From DATFTE01 sp963840665 (GTDB lineage: Bacteria > Acidobacteriota > Terriglobia > Terriglobales > Acidobacteriaceae), in contig CAWIZO010000011.1 in the NCBI GenBank assembly GCA_963840665.1, forward strand, positions 310,001-374,000: a stretch of 64,000 nt of DNA, read 5' to 3'. A program made the position numbers and the translations under genes. Positions 8,130-17,845 of the stretch are shown here, one piece after another (the first letter of the stretch is position 1; each line of letters begins with the position of its first letter). Under the pieces are notes generated by a model. The model worked only from the letters and a program-made list of their open reading frames with translations. It was not told where the DNA came from and did not search any database.

Positions 8130-11100
8130 TCAGAAAAGCGTGAAGCGGATCACCGGGAGAATGGTGTTTCTGGTCTGCCCGTTGAAATCATAAAAAGTTT
8201 GCTCCTGCACGCCGAACGAGAAGCGCGAAGGATAAGTGACTTGCGACTCGGTGCCGAGGCTGCGGCGCATGGGGTGTACATACGAAACGAGCGCCTGTGC
8301 TTGCACATTGTCGTAAGCGTGGTATCCCTCGCCGCGAGACAACAGGAAGGACGCTTGAACGTTCCATCGCGAGCTGACGTGATATTCCACGCGAGCGCCG
8401 GGCAGAATCGCCTGCGCGATCGAGTAGTTTGTGAATTGCACCAGCCAGGATCGGAGATATTCTCCCAGGACGGCGACGGTTAACCGGTCGCCGAACTTCT
8501 GCTGAACCCCCACGTAGGCGGAACTGCTGAAGTATTCGCGCACCTGCGGCCGGAACAGAAGATCGCGCACGGAATATCCGGTGAGCAACGCGGTATTGCC
8601 CCAAGGGCGTCCGACAGTGAATTCAATATCGGCGGAAGCGTCGCGGGAATGCAGGTTCTGCTCGGTGAAGGGGCCGGCCTCGCGGATGGCGCTGCCGTGC
8701 ACCGAGATCCAGTTGAAAAACGAACTGGTCGATAAATAGAGATATTGGCGAAAAAGATTTTGGTTCAAGTCGAGAGGCGACTCGGTATCGCGCCGGATGG
8801 TGAACTGTACTCCCGGATTGAAGGTGATGGAGTTGCGGCCAAAATGCAGCACCGGAGTGACGCCGACATTGAACATGGTGTCGAAGGTGTTGCGGTTTTG
8901 AATCACCGATGCGCTGGGGAAATACAGGCTTCCGCGGGTCATGCTCTCGCCGACGAAACCGCTAAGAGTCGGGATTCCGTTGAGGTGGACGCGGTAATAC
9001 TCGGCGCCGAGGCTTTGAAACGAGTGTCGCGGAGGCGGAAGGAGCGCAGGATTCGTAACGTTCAAGAGTCTGGCATCGAGGACATAAACGTTAATGTCTT
9101 CAAGAACGGGTGAAAATGACGCGTCGGAAAACAGGCTGACATTGCGAGTGATCTGGCGGCCTTCTTCACCAGCGACTTCGTACTGCGCGTTCTCGACGAT
9201 GTGTCGATCGTCGGCGCCGCCGACGTTACTGGCCTGCGCGAACGTGGAAAGCGCGTGAACGGTATCCTGGCGCTGGCGATACAGAGTGCCTTCCGCCATC
9301 AGATAGTCATAGTCGTTGTCGTAGAGGCCCGAGCCCCGGAGCCTCGCCAGTTCGACATCCGCCTGGTGAGTGTCCCCTTCGGCGAGATAGGCGTTGGCCA
9401 ATCCGATGGAGACGCTGCCTTCTTCGGCGCCTGCCGTGCGCGCTTTGGTGAAATAAGCCTTGGCGAGATCAAAGTCGTGCATGGCGAGGAGAATATTCGC
9501 CGCTTCCACTATGTCATCAGGCGTGACTGTTGCGGTATCGCTGACACGTGCTTCGGCGAAAGCGAGGCCAATTTCGCGATGAGCGTCTTGCCAGTGGCCT
9601 TGGCGCTGGAAAATGTTTGCGATGGCGAGTCGTATGCCGACTTCGTTGGTGCCGGGGTCTTCCAGGGCACGGGAGAAATAGCGCATCGCGGCTTCTCGAT
9701 CGCCGGTGGCGAGAAGGGCATCTCCGGCGGCCATCAAAATGTCACTTTGGCCGTGGCTCAATTGTTGGGCACTGTCGACGTCTTGCAGAACTTTATCCCG
9801 CTGGCCTAGACGGGCTTCCGCTTGCGCGCGAAGGACATAAATCTCGGCGTTTTTCGGAGCCAACGGGAGCACGGCATTCAGCGTGTTCACGCACTCGTCG
9901 TACCGGCGCTGACGATAGAGGGCGTCGGCTAAGGCTAGTTGAGTGGAAACATCGTTTGGATCTTCCTTCAAAGCAACACGATATTCGCCCTCTGCTTGTG
10001 AGAACTTTCGTTCCTGGCGAAATGCTTCAGCGCGCGCGAGGTGCCAGGGGCGCGGCTGTCCTAAGATCGCTTTTGTTTTATCCAGTTCAACGAGGGCGAG
10101 GGTAGGCCGACGTAGTTGTAGATAGGCGTATGCCAGACCCAGGTGCGCCTCTCCATAACCGGGTTGGAGCTTAAGGGCGGTTTGAAAATCTGCCACCGCT
10201 TTATTTGCTTGACGCAGATCATTCAGCACAAAGCCGCGGTTGACGAAGCCCGTGGCCATGGTGGGATCGCGCCGCACGGCAATGGTAAAGGCCGAGAGCG
10301 CGTCTTCTAAGTGTCCGAAACGCACTTGCACGTATCCGATGATCAGAGCGAGGTCGCGATTGTCGTGCAGGATCCTCTCGTATTTCGTGGCGAGATCGAA
10401 CGCTTCCTGATAATGGCCGAGGTAATAGAGGTCGTAAGCGCGGTAAACGGCGCCCTCGGTATCGTTGGGCAATTGCTCGAGGACTTTCGCTCCCAGGTCG
10501 GCAGCTTCCTGATACTGGCCTTTCCAGGTCAGGTAGCGTTCGCGTTCGCGCATGACTTGGGCATTCTCATTCATCGTGCCTTGAGCGCGATCGAGCCATT
10601 GTTGTGCGAGGTCGAGATCGTGGGCTTCGAGAGCGGCGTTGGCTCCGCCGGAGATGATGAGAGGATTGCTTTGCATGAGCCGGAATGCGTTCTGGTATTG
10701 AATCTGCGCAGTTCGAAAGTCGCGCCCAGCAGTCGCCAGGTCTCCCAAGGCGAGATGGGGAGCAAAGTCGTTGGGATGAAACTTGGCGGCTTGCATGAAG
10801 TAATCGCGCGCGGCGTTTTCATCATTTGCCTCGCGCGCGAGAAATCCCAGGGACAGCAGGGCCTGGCGGTTCTTGGGATCAAGATCAAGAGCTTTCCGAT
10901 ACATGTCGCGCGCCGCGTCGTGCTGGCCGATCTTCCACAGCAAAGACGCGTAATTCACGATGGAATTGACGTTCTTGGGCGCGAGGGCCAAGGCTTGTTG
11001 CAAATCGCGATTGGCGGCGTCGGTGTCGCCAGAGGCGGATTCGACGGCGGCGCGAAGCCGCAAGAATTCAGGCTTGGATGAGTTCGCAACCTGGGCCTGC

Positions 11101-12308
11101 TGCAAAGCGGAGCTTGCAACGTCCAATTGTTGACGAGCGGCGGCCTGATCTCCGGCCTGCAAATAAAGGTCATAGAGTTCCAGCCGCAGCTCGATCGCAT
11201 AAAGCGGCCCCTCAGGGACGCCCTCAGGAAGATTCTTGATCGCCGCCTGATATTCGTTTGCAGCATCGGAAGAGCGGTTCTCAGACGATGCAATCTGCGC
11301 GAGAATTGCATGCAGACGGTAATAATTGGGATCGATCTTGCGAGCTTTTTCCAGGTAGTTGCGCGCCTCTCCGGCTTGTCCGAGATCGAGCAAGGATTGC
11401 GCGGCGCTTAACGAGAAACCAATGTTGCCTGGCGCTTTCGCTGCCAGCTTCGCGTATAAATCGGCTGCTTGTTGCTTGTCTCCCGCAAGTTCGTAGGTGT
11501 AAGCCAAGTCCGCTTGGGCATCGACGCTCTTGGAAGGAATCGACTGCAGAGTTTTAATGGCCAGATCGAGTTGTCCATTGTCGCGATAGTCGTCAGCAAC
11601 CGAACGAAGCACCTCGGGATCGTGAGGAGCCCGGTTGCGGGCGCGTTCAAGATATTGCGCGGCTTCCGTAGGACGATTCAGGCGCTGCAGCGCCCGGGCG
11701 ATCAGAAGTTCGGTGCGGGCGGATGGTTGCGCACTCTCAGCGCGGCGAAGATAGTCGAGTCCTCGATTCGGATCAGACTCCAGCAGGAGTTCGCCCAGCA
11801 CCGCAAGATTGCCTGCATCCTTGGGATTCGTATCCACCAGGCTCGTCAATATCTTTACTGCCTCTTCGCTGCGTCCCATCTTGACGTATGTTTGTGCCAG
11901 CCCCGAAAGACCCTGCGAAGAGTTGGGCTGATTGTGCAAGCCGCGTTGGTACGCGTCGATCGAAACCTGGTATCTGCCTGCAAGACGGGCCGAGTAGCCG
12001 AATAGCCACCATAATTGTGTGTTTTGCGGGGCAGCCTCGGCGGCTTGTTGGGCAAAGCTAGTGGCCGCGGAGTAGTCTCCGCGATTCAAAGCATCTTGCG
12101 CAGAGCGCGCTTGACGCGCAACTTCAATACTCGATCCCCAGCCGAGTTGCTGCTGGTTGTTCGTGCTGGGCTTTCCTTGGGTTGTCTTTTGGGGAGACCC
12201 TTGATTTGGCTTGATCTCGAAATCCTGCGCGAACGCGAGGCTCGCGAGCGTGGCCTGACTTACCACGGCGGCGATACAAAAGCCAGTAAACCAGAACCAG
12301 CTCTTCAC
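8130..12308 (-). CDS. Large TPR protein with C-terminal outer-membrane beta-barrel
   Basis: The 1392-residue product starts at a GTG with GAGG upstream and has a signal peptide ending SLAFAQ. Residues 75 to about 1000 are consecutive TPR units, many with the consensus A-x-x-Y-x-x-A-L-x-x-x-P-x-N. The last 330 residues contain alternating aromatic strands and end in VIRFTLF, with a terminal Phe as in outer-membrane barrels. This is the design of BcsC, PgaA and PelB, periplasmic scaffolds plus pores that export exopolysaccharide. No polymerising synthase is visible next door; the flippase directly downstream suggests a Wzx-dependent polymer instead. The architecture is clear, the exported polymer is not. 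No standard symbol is applied because the match is to architecture, not to a specific family member. Confidence 0.78.
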   Translation of the reverse strand: MKSWFWFTGFCIAAVVSQATLASLAFAQDFEIKPNQGSPQKTTQGKPSTNNQQQLGWGSSIEVARQARSAQDALNRGDYSAATSFAQQAAEAAPQNTQLWWLFGYSARLAGRYQVSIDAYQRGLHNQPNSSQGLSGLAQTYVKMGRSEEAVKILTSLVDTNPKDAGNLAVLGELLLESDPNRGLDYLRRAESAQPSARTELLIARALQRLNRPTEAAQYLERARNRAPHDPEVLRSVADDYRDNGQLDLAIKTLQSIPSKSVDAQADLAYTYELAGDKQQAADLYAKLAAKAPGNIGFSLSAAQSLLDLGQAGEARNYLEKARKIDPNYYRLHAILAQIASSENRSSDAANEYQAAIKNLPEGVPEGPLYAIELRLELYDLYLQAGDQAAARQQLDVASSALQQAQVANSSKPEFLRLRAAVESASGDTDAANRDLQQALALAPKNVNSIVNYASLLWKIGQHDAARDMYRKALDLDPKNRQALLSLGFLAREANDENAARDYFMQAAKFHPNDFAPHLALGDLATAGRDFRTAQIQYQNAFRLMQSNPLIISGGANAALEAHDLDLAQQWLDRAQGTMNENAQVMRERERYLTWKGQYQEAADLGAKVLEQLPNDTEGAVYRAYDLYYLGHYQEAFDLATKYERILHDNRDLALIIGYVQVRFGHLEDALSAFTIAVRRDPTMATGFVNRGFVLNDLRQANKAVADFQTALKLQPGYGEAHLGLAYAYLQLRRPTLALVELDKTKAILGQPRPWHLARAEAFRQERKFSQAEGEYRVALKEDPNDVSTQLALADALYRQRRYDECVNTLNAVLPLAPKNAEIYVLRAQAEARLGQRDKVLQDVDSAQQLSHGQSDILMAAGDALLATGDREAAMRYFSRALEDPGTNEVGIRLAIANIFQRQGHWQDAHREIGLAFAEARVSDTATVTPDDIVEAANILLAMHDFDLAKAYFTKARTAGAEEGSVSIGLANAYLAEGDTHQADVELARLRGSGLYDNDYDYLMAEGTLYRQRQDTVHALSTFAQASNVGGADDRHIVENAQYEVAGEEGRQITRNVSLFSDASFSPVLEDINVYVLDARLLNVTNPALLPPPRHSFQSLGAEYYRVHLNGIPTLSGFVGESMTRGSLYFPSASVIQNRNTFDTMFNVGVTPVLHFGRNSITFNPGVQFTIRRDTESPLDLNQNLFRQYLYLSTSSFFNWISVHGSAIREAGPFTEQNLHSRDASADIEFTVGRPWGNTALLTGYSVRDLLFRPQVREYFSSSAYVGVQQKFGDRLTVAVLGEYLRSWLVQFTNYSIAQAILPGARVEYHVSSRWNVQASFLLSRGEGYHAYDNVQAQALVSYVHPMRRSLGTESQVTYPSRFSFGVQEQTFYDFNGQTRNTILPVIRFTLF

Positions 12309-12496
12309 TCAGGCATCCTCGAAGAAATCTAGATTTCTACTCATTCAATCAATTGGCTTCCTTCTGATGCGAAATGACAAAGGGAGGGCTGCCTGAATGC
12401 TTGAGGGACTGCAAACTATTGCAGCCGCATGGGCTAGGTAAAAATGTTTCGGCGGAGCAAACCTTTCAGCGGGAGACGAATCAAAAACTCGCACGA

Positions 12497-14278
12497 ATGC
12501 CGCAGGTGGCCCAAACCGTGACCGGAACGAACCCGTCGATTCGGAAGTACGACTACCGTCCTATTTCTATGCTGGCCATTCTGCTGGCCGCGTTGGCCGT
12601 CCACGGGCCGCTCTTATTGATGAGGCTTCCCGCTGGATCGTTCGACACGAACTTTCACATCTTCTTTGCCTCGCACTATGCACAACACTGGTTCGATCCC
12701 TGGAACGACAAGTGGTTTGCAGGATTTTCGCAAACGACCTATCCGCCGTTGACCCATCAATGGATTGCTTTGCTCTCGCACGTGATGGGACTCACCATGG
12801 CGTACATGACTGTGCAGATGATCGCCATTCTGTTGCTGGCGGTTGGCGTGTACCGCTTCTCGCGGCTGTGGGTAGATGAGCGCTCGGCAAGCTATGCGGC
12901 GTTGGGCAGCATCTTTCTAGGCTCGGTGGCGTTCCTGGCTTATCAGGCAGGGCAGTTGGCCACGATCGCTTCGTCGGCCTTGTATCTGAACGCCCTGCCC
13001 TATTTGTATGAATGGATTTCACGTGCGCGGGGACGTGCTCTCTTCAAAGGGTTGGTCATTACCTTCGCGGCTGCAGCGGCACACCACGTAACACTCTTGT
13101 TCGGCTCGGTATTATTCGCGGCACCGGTGTTGTGGCTGGCTTGTCTGGATGTGCGCGAGCGGGAGAACGAGACTTCGATTGGGGCCGTCATTACTCGCGG
13201 CATCATGTTTGCGGCTCTCGCCGGAATTGGAATCGGCACGGTCCTCTTACCTTATTGGATTTCGATTATTCGGCATCCAATCCGCCAGATTCCGATTCCG
13301 CACGATAGCCGCGCCAATTACTTGTTGAACCGGATCACGGGAATTAATTATTTCGTGATCCCTTACGGCGCCCTTATCCTTGCGCTGCCGTTCATCTTTG
13401 TTCGCGGCGCTGCGGACCGACGTTTGCGACCCCTGTTGTTTGCTTTCTGGATCGCCTTCCTGTTCGGTCTAGGTGGGACAACGCCATTGCCCCGATGGTT
13501 GTTGGGTCGAGCCTACGAGATTTTGACCTTCGAGCGCTTCGCCTTATGGGCGACTCTTTTGGCGATGCCGATTGTGGGGTTGATCGCTCGCCGTCTAATC
13601 GACCGATTCCAGTTCAAGGCTGCTGTCGGACTGGCCCTGGCTGCGATCGCGACGCTGGGGACGGCGCTGGCGTGGTTAACCGTGAATCCGTACCGTCCGA
13701 CGTCGGCGCTTAACGTTGATCCGGTTGTCGCTTTTCTCAATCGTGACGGCCACGACAAATATCGTTATTTAACGCTCGGGTTTGGTAGCGCGCTAGGAAA
13801 GGTCTCGACTTATACGGACGCCAGCAGCGTGGACGGTGATTACAACTCCGCACGTCTGCTGCCGGAGATGACGCAATACGGCTCGGCGCAGCTGACCAAT
13901 GCGAAATTCTATGGCGTCGCGGGAATGGAATCGTTGCGAGCCATGCTCAAGCATGCCAATCGATACGGACTGAAATTTGTTTTTGTGAATGACTCGTATT
14001 ACGAGCCGTTGCTGACGTTCTCGGGATGGCGAAAGATCGAAACCTACAACAAGGGTGAGATCACGGCATGGGCCAAAGACGATGTGCCCCCCGCTCACAA
14101 GATCGAATCTGACGCAGTGCCAGCGCCGTGGGAAGGATTGATGTGGGGCATTCTTCCCATCGGCTTCAGTTTCCTGGCAATTCTGCTCGAACTGTTGCCT
14201 TCCGGCGTTCGTGCCAGAGAAAGGTCAGGCGTGCGCTGCGATTCCAGAGCATCGCTCGATCGCTTGAGGCTGACATGA
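12497..14278 (+). CDS. Polytopic GT-C-like membrane protein
   Basis: A protein of about 593 residues with roughly ten or more hydrophobic helices. The first outside loop carries FDTNFHIFFASHYAQ and then FSQTTYPPLTHQW, the acidic-plus-YPPL pattern seen in GT-C glycosyltransferases and related YfhO/PMT-like proteins that use lipid-linked sugars. The last 110 residues include a soluble region and one more helix. The frame can be extended to an ATG at 12374, but those 41 residues look non-natural; neither start has a good ribosome-binding site, so I prefer 12497. The stop overlaps the next start (ATGA), indicating an operon through 18948. An outer-leaflet glycosylation role is likely but unproven. 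Confidence 0.68.
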   Translation: MPQVAQTVTGTNPSIRKYDYRPISMLAILLAALAVHGPLLLMRLPAGSFDTNFHIFFASHYAQHWFDPWNDKWFAGFSQTTYPPLTHQWIALLSHVMGLTMAYMTVQMIAILLLAVGVYRFSRLWVDERSASYAALGSIFLGSVAFLAYQAGQLATIASSALYLNALPYLYEWISRARGRALFKGLVITFAAAAAHHVTLLFGSVLFAAPVLWLACLDVRERENETSIGAVITRGIMFAALAGIGIGTVLLPYWISIIRHPIRQIPIPHDSRANYLLNRITGINYFVIPYGALILALPFIFVRGAADRRLRPLLFAFWIAFLFGLGGTTPLPRWLLGRAYEILTFERFALWATLLAMPIVGLIARRLIDRFQFKAAVGLALAAIATLGTALAWLTVNPYRPTSALNVDPVVAFLNRDGHDKYRYLTLGFGSALGKVSTYTDASSVDGDYNSARLLPEMTQYGSAQLTNAKFYGVAGMESLRAMLKHANRYGLKFVFVNDSYYEPLLTFSGWRKIETYNKGEITAWAKDDVPPAHKIESDAVPAPWEGLMWGILPIGFSFLAILLELLPSGVRARERSGVRCDSRASLDRLRLT

Positions 14279-15420
14279 AAGTTGTCATTCCACTCATCTT
14301 GCTTGCGCTTACGCTCGGCCTGATTGTGGTTGGGCCGCTATGGCCGGGCCGCTTCAGCGGCACCGTGGGCATCGCTGCCGGCGAAGCCGTTCCCGGACTG
14401 GGCGCAACCGCAAATACTCCGGAGCAGGCAATCACGAATTTTCTCGCAGATGTACAGAAGCGAAATTGGGACGTATTGCCGCGATGGCTCAGCGGCGCTG
14501 CGAACGGGACTACGGACCGAGACCTGCTGATCAAAGAATTAGGGGGCACGGACGGAAGCTTGCGATCGTTCTCAAGCCTTTCCGCGTGGGACTTGCAGCC
14601 CTTGCGCGAGACGGGTCAGGATGCGCAAATTCGCACGACTCTGCACTGGTCGACGCCGGTCGGTCCCATCGACGAACTGCGCGATCTGAAAGTGCTGCAC
14701 GAGGGCGACGGATGGAAAATCGTCTGGTCGGCGCCCAATTTTCCCGACGTTCCGCCACAAGTCATTCCCGTGAACTATTTGCGCTGGGATCTAGTGTCTT
14801 CCAGTGCGCGGGACGAGTGGGGGCAACGCAGCGTGGATTCTCCCAAGGTTCGGATTCTTTCCATGAATCCTGTGGAGTATCAAGGTGGGTTGGTCGTGAT
14901 GGGCGAGGTGGTGAATGAAGACACGATTCCGGCCTTCGTCAATGTGAATGCGGCACTAGTGGATGGAGGCGGCAAGATTCTTGACGAGGAAAGCAGCTTC
15001 GACAAGATTGCGCACGTGCTGCTTCCGAAACAAGTCACACCCTATCGGATCGACTTTCCAGGTGTGAATCTGCAAAGCGTGAAAAACGTTCACATGGATG
15101 TGAAGTCCACGTTGGTTCCTGCATCTGCCGATCCGGTGATTGGAATCATGAACCAGACTCTCGCAAAGGACGAGCGCGGCGAGGCGGCGCTGCACGGGCA
15201 ATTGATGAACGAGAGCGGACAAGTGGTAAATATTCCTCACGTGATCGCGACCTTTTACGACAACTCGGGCCGCGTGATCTGGGTTTCCGATGGATACGTC
15301 GAGCGGGCACTGCTGCCGCAGATCCCGGAAGCGTTTGCCGTGGGAATTCCCGCGAGATTTGCGGAAAAGGTGCAGAGCTACCATGTCGTGGCCAATCACT
15401 ACAATCTGGGCAACTCGTAA
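14275..15420 (+). CDS. Membrane-anchored protein with NTF2-like and FxLYD-like regions
   Basis: The ATGA overlap with the preceding gene fixes the start and gives 381 residues. Residues 5-25 form a single hydrophobic anchor. Residues 45-165 (ANTPEQAITNFLADVQKRNW through WKIVWSAPNFP) resemble an NTF2-like fold of the type found in lipoproteins. Two beta-rich units then follow, with LVVMGEVVNEDTIPAFVNVN and AALHGQLMNESGQVVNIPHV; each looks like an FxLYD/DUF3426-type Ig-like domain, with the phrase about change in association typical of these. No catalytic residues are visible. It probably sits on the outer face of the inner membrane and supports the membrane enzyme upstream. Function is unknown; the domain calls rest on pattern only. 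Confidence 0.6.
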   Translation: MKVVIPLILLALTLGLIVVGPLWPGRFSGTVGIAAGEAVPGLGATANTPEQAITNFLADVQKRNWDVLPRWLSGAANGTTDRDLLIKELGGTDGSLRSFSSLSAWDLQPLRETGQDAQIRTTLHWSTPVGPIDELRDLKVLHEGDGWKIVWSAPNFPDVPPQVIPVNYLRWDLVSSSARDEWGQRSVDSPKVRILSMNPVEYQGGLVVMGEVVNEDTIPAFVNVNAALVDGGGKILDEESSFDKIAHVLLPKQVTPYRIDFPGVNLQSVKNVHMDVKSTLVPASADPVIGIMNQTLAKDERGEAALHGQLMNESGQVVNIPHVIATFYDNSGRVIWVSDGYVERALLPQIPEAFAVGIPARFAEKVQSYHVVANHYNLGNS

Positions 15421-16270
15421 ATCCGCGCGATGGTTAATTCTTTGCTTCGCGCTAATCACGAGTTTATTTGCACAAGATCTGCAGGTTCCCGCATCGGTGA
15501 CTGCTGGAAACGAAGCGGTCATCAAAGCGGCCGGAAGCGGGGATGCGACCTTTTATTTGATCGGGCCCGCTTCTTCGGTGAAGCGAAGTGTTCATCTGGG
15601 AGAAGATATTCGCCTGCAGGCGGAGGATGTGCAAGCAGCTGGTCACTACATTGCGATTGCCTGTCAGGAAACGTGCCGCAATGCCGAGTTCTACGTCGTT
15701 CCGGCCAAAGTTTCGTATTTGCGGCTGCTGGTGCATCCTTCGCGCGCCGCAGTCGGGCAACCGGATGTCTTAAGCGGCGTAGCGCTACCATTTGACGCCT
15801 ATCGAAACCTCGTGCTGAATACGGGAGCGATCGACTTCCACTTGAAGGTTGGCGAGCAGGACATACTTTCTCGATCGATATCGACGGAGGCTGGCGTGGC
15901 GTGGTTCCGTACGAATTCCGGCAACCGCGCGGGTGCCTTGCAGGTCGTCGCCTCCGCCGGCGATATCACGGCAAGGCGAGTTGTGCAGCAAGTGGCTTCG
16001 GAGCCCTGTCACTTGCAAGTCAAAGCAGACCGGGATGCGAAGGGAATTGAGCTGGAGACTGACCCGGTTCGTGATTGCGCGGGGAATCCGGTTCCCGACG
16101 GAACCATCGTTACGTTTCGTGGCACAGGAGCGAATGGCGTGAGCACCGTCGACGCGCCGGTGAAGCAAGGCATCGCACGTGCGCGGATGATCGCGAGCGG
16201 TCCCATGCAGATTTCTGTGGCTTCAGGCGTGGTGATGGGCAATCAGGTGAGCGTGGGGGCACAACGTTGA
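15383..16270 (+). CDS. Secreted protein with Ig-like (Big_1/invasin-type) domain
   Basis: Starting at the ATG at 15383 gives 295 residues with a signal peptide ending LITSLFAQ. The gene overlaps the previous one by 38 bases, in line with translational coupling. The C-terminal part reads DCAGNPVPDGTIVTFRG and later ISVASGVVMGNQ, the pattern of bacterial Ig-like domain 1 found in invasins and surface proteins. The N-terminal half is also beta-rich, with a pair of cysteines in ACQETCRNAEFYVVP. Probably a secreted or surface structural protein working with its operon partners. Function not recognised beyond the fold. Confidence 0.62.
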   Translation: MSWPITTIWATRKSARWLILCFALITSLFAQDLQVPASVTAGNEAVIKAAGSGDATFYLIGPASSVKRSVHLGEDIRLQAEDVQAAGHYIAIACQETCRNAEFYVVPAKVSYLRLLVHPSRAAVGQPDVLSGVALPFDAYRNLVLNTGAIDFHLKVGEQDILSRSISTEAGVAWFRTNSGNRAGALQVVASAGDITARRVVQQVASEPCHLQVKADRDAKGIELETDPVRDCAGNPVPDGTIVTFRGTGANGVSTVDAPVKQGIARARMIASGPMQISVASGVVMGNQVSVGAQR

Positions 16271-16779
16271 CGTTCACTTCTGCGATTCGGATTTGTGCAC
16301 TGTGCGTTTCGTTGGGTGCGATGGCCCAGGTGAATCCATCAACATCCGCCGGTATCAAGCTGGACACCAGCACGGCAAAACCTCGAGCGATGGAGGATCT
16401 AACGCGCGCGGCGATTGCCCGTGACTATGACCGCGCCTGGCAGACTTTGGGTGAAGCGAATGACTCTGGCTCTGCTAGCGTTCTCGACGCTTACTTCGTT
16501 GGCGCCGCAAGATCGGATCTCGGCGCGGCGATCGAGAGCCAACGGAAGCTGGGGTTGCAATCGCATTACAGCTCACAAGAGCACAGCCTAAAGGCCATCT
16601 TCTACGCTCCCGAGGGCGATATGGTGGAACTGCAAGACACCGTTCGGTGCCAAATCCAAGTGCTTGACGGCCAGAAAACCATCGAGGATCAGCCAGTGGT
16701 CCTTCATTATGTCGTACTAATGACGCCCGGAGCCGACCGCTGGGTAATCCGGCAAATGCAGGCTGTATCGCATTTTTGA
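16267..16779 (+). CDS. Small secreted protein, NTF2-like, unknown
   Basis: The frame overlaps the preceding stop as TTGA, so a TTG at 16267 is the likely start, giving 170 residues with a signal peptide ending SLGAMAQ. The mature part, starting about residue 35, has MEDLTRAAIARDYDRAWQTL followed by beta strands ending WVIRQMQAVSHF, the layout of small NTF2-like or DUF4864-like proteins. No active-site motif is visible. An earlier ATG at 16075 lies inside the preceding gene and would give a non-natural N-terminus. It is the fourth of six packed genes, 85 bases before the GH99-like gene. Function unknown. Confidence 0.55.
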   Translation: MTFTSAIRICALCVSLGAMAQVNPSTSAGIKLDTSTAKPRAMEDLTRAAIARDYDRAWQTLGEANDSGSASVLDAYFVGAARSDLGAAIESQRKLGLQSHYSSQEHSLKAIFYAPEGDMVELQDTVRCQIQVLDGQKTIEDQPVVLHYVVLMTPGADRWVIRQMQAVSHF

Positions 16780-16864
16780 GCGTCGGGTACCGAAAGCCGC
16801 TCGCGGTAGAAAGACGCCTGCACAGACCAACCGGCCTATTTTCCGTGGCATCCAAAACAAGCTA

Positions 16865-17845
16865 ATGCGAGATAGGAGCAGACTTTTGCCCAAGCTGGTC
16901 GTGGTCTTGTTGGTGGGATTGGTCATCATCACGGACGGTTGCGCGAGGCAAGATTTTCCGCGCCTCCTGCAGCACGACGCAGTCTCTGCCCAGAGTGCCA
17001 CACGGCTATTGGCTGTCTATGAGCCGTGGTTCGGGAGTTCGGATCACAGGGACGTCGGCTATTCGAGTCAGGATCCTGCGGTGTTACGCCACCAGATCGA
17101 CGAGGCTCGCAACATGGGAATCTCGGCATTCGTCGTCGATTGGTATGGAGACCGGCGTCCATTTCTCGATAAAAGTTTTGCTCTGCTGCAACAGGTGGCT
17201 CAAGAGAACAAATTTCAAGTGGCGCTAATGTATGACGAAACCGAGGACGACAATGGTCAGGGGACCGATGAGGCGATAGCTGCCTTCGACTATGCTTACA
17301 GCCAATACATCGGCCCGGATGCTCCTCATCGTGGCTCATATCTTCTCCAAGACGGCAGGCCGGTGATTTTTATCTTCCCCAAGCGCGGTCACACCGACTG
17401 GAACCAGGTTCGTACGCACGTCAATTCATGGCCGCACCCTCCAGTTCTGTTTTATAAGGATGATCCCACCGCCGAATTTCGGAACGCGTTTGATGGCGCT
17501 TACCCATGGATTCATCCGGGTCCCAAGGGATGGAGCGCTGACGGTAGCGATTGGGGACGCGACTACCTGGAGCAATTTTATCGAAACATGAAAGATCACT
17601 ATCCCGACAAGGTCGCTATTGGCGCCGCATGGCCGGGCTTCGACGATCGTCGCGCGCCCTGGGGACTGAATCGGTATATGGATGCGCGGTGCGGGCAGAC
17701 TTTCCAGGAAGGCATGCGGCTTTTTCACGAAGCTTACGAGTCTGGAGAGCAACCACCATTTCTGCTGATCGAGACGTGGAATGACTACGAAGAGGGAACC
17801 GCAGTCGAGCGTCTTAATTTTGCGAACTGCAAACGGAGTGCCTGA
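16865..17845 (+). CDS. Glycoside hydrolase family 99/71-like protein
   Basis: The 326-residue protein has an N-terminal hydrophobic signal ending in TDGCARQ. The rest matches the GH99/GH71-like (endo-alpha-mannosidase-type) barrel: LAVYEPWFG, then HQIDEARNMGISAFVVDWYG, then QVALMYDE, and the C-terminal ETWNDYEEGTAVE. These acidic clusters are where this clan keeps its catalytic and substrate-binding residues. Similar stand-alone domains occur in polysaccharide loci, where they cut or remodel the polymer. It overlaps the next start (TGATG). The fold call is firm; activity on mannose-containing glycans is only a family-based guess. Confidence 0.8.
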   Translation: MRDRSRLLPKLVVVLLVGLVIITDGCARQDFPRLLQHDAVSAQSATRLLAVYEPWFGSSDHRDVGYSSQDPAVLRHQIDEARNMGISAFVVDWYGDRRPFLDKSFALLQQVAQENKFQVALMYDETEDDNGQGTDEAIAAFDYAYSQYIGPDAPHRGSYLLQDGRPVIFIFPKRGHTDWNQVRTHVNSWPHPPVLFYKDDPTAEFRNAFDGAYPWIHPGPKGWSADGSDWGRDYLEQFYRNMKDHYPDKVAIGAAWPGFDDRRAPWGLNRYMDARCGQTFQEGMRLFHEAYESGEQPPFLLIETWNDYEEGTAVERLNFANCKRSA

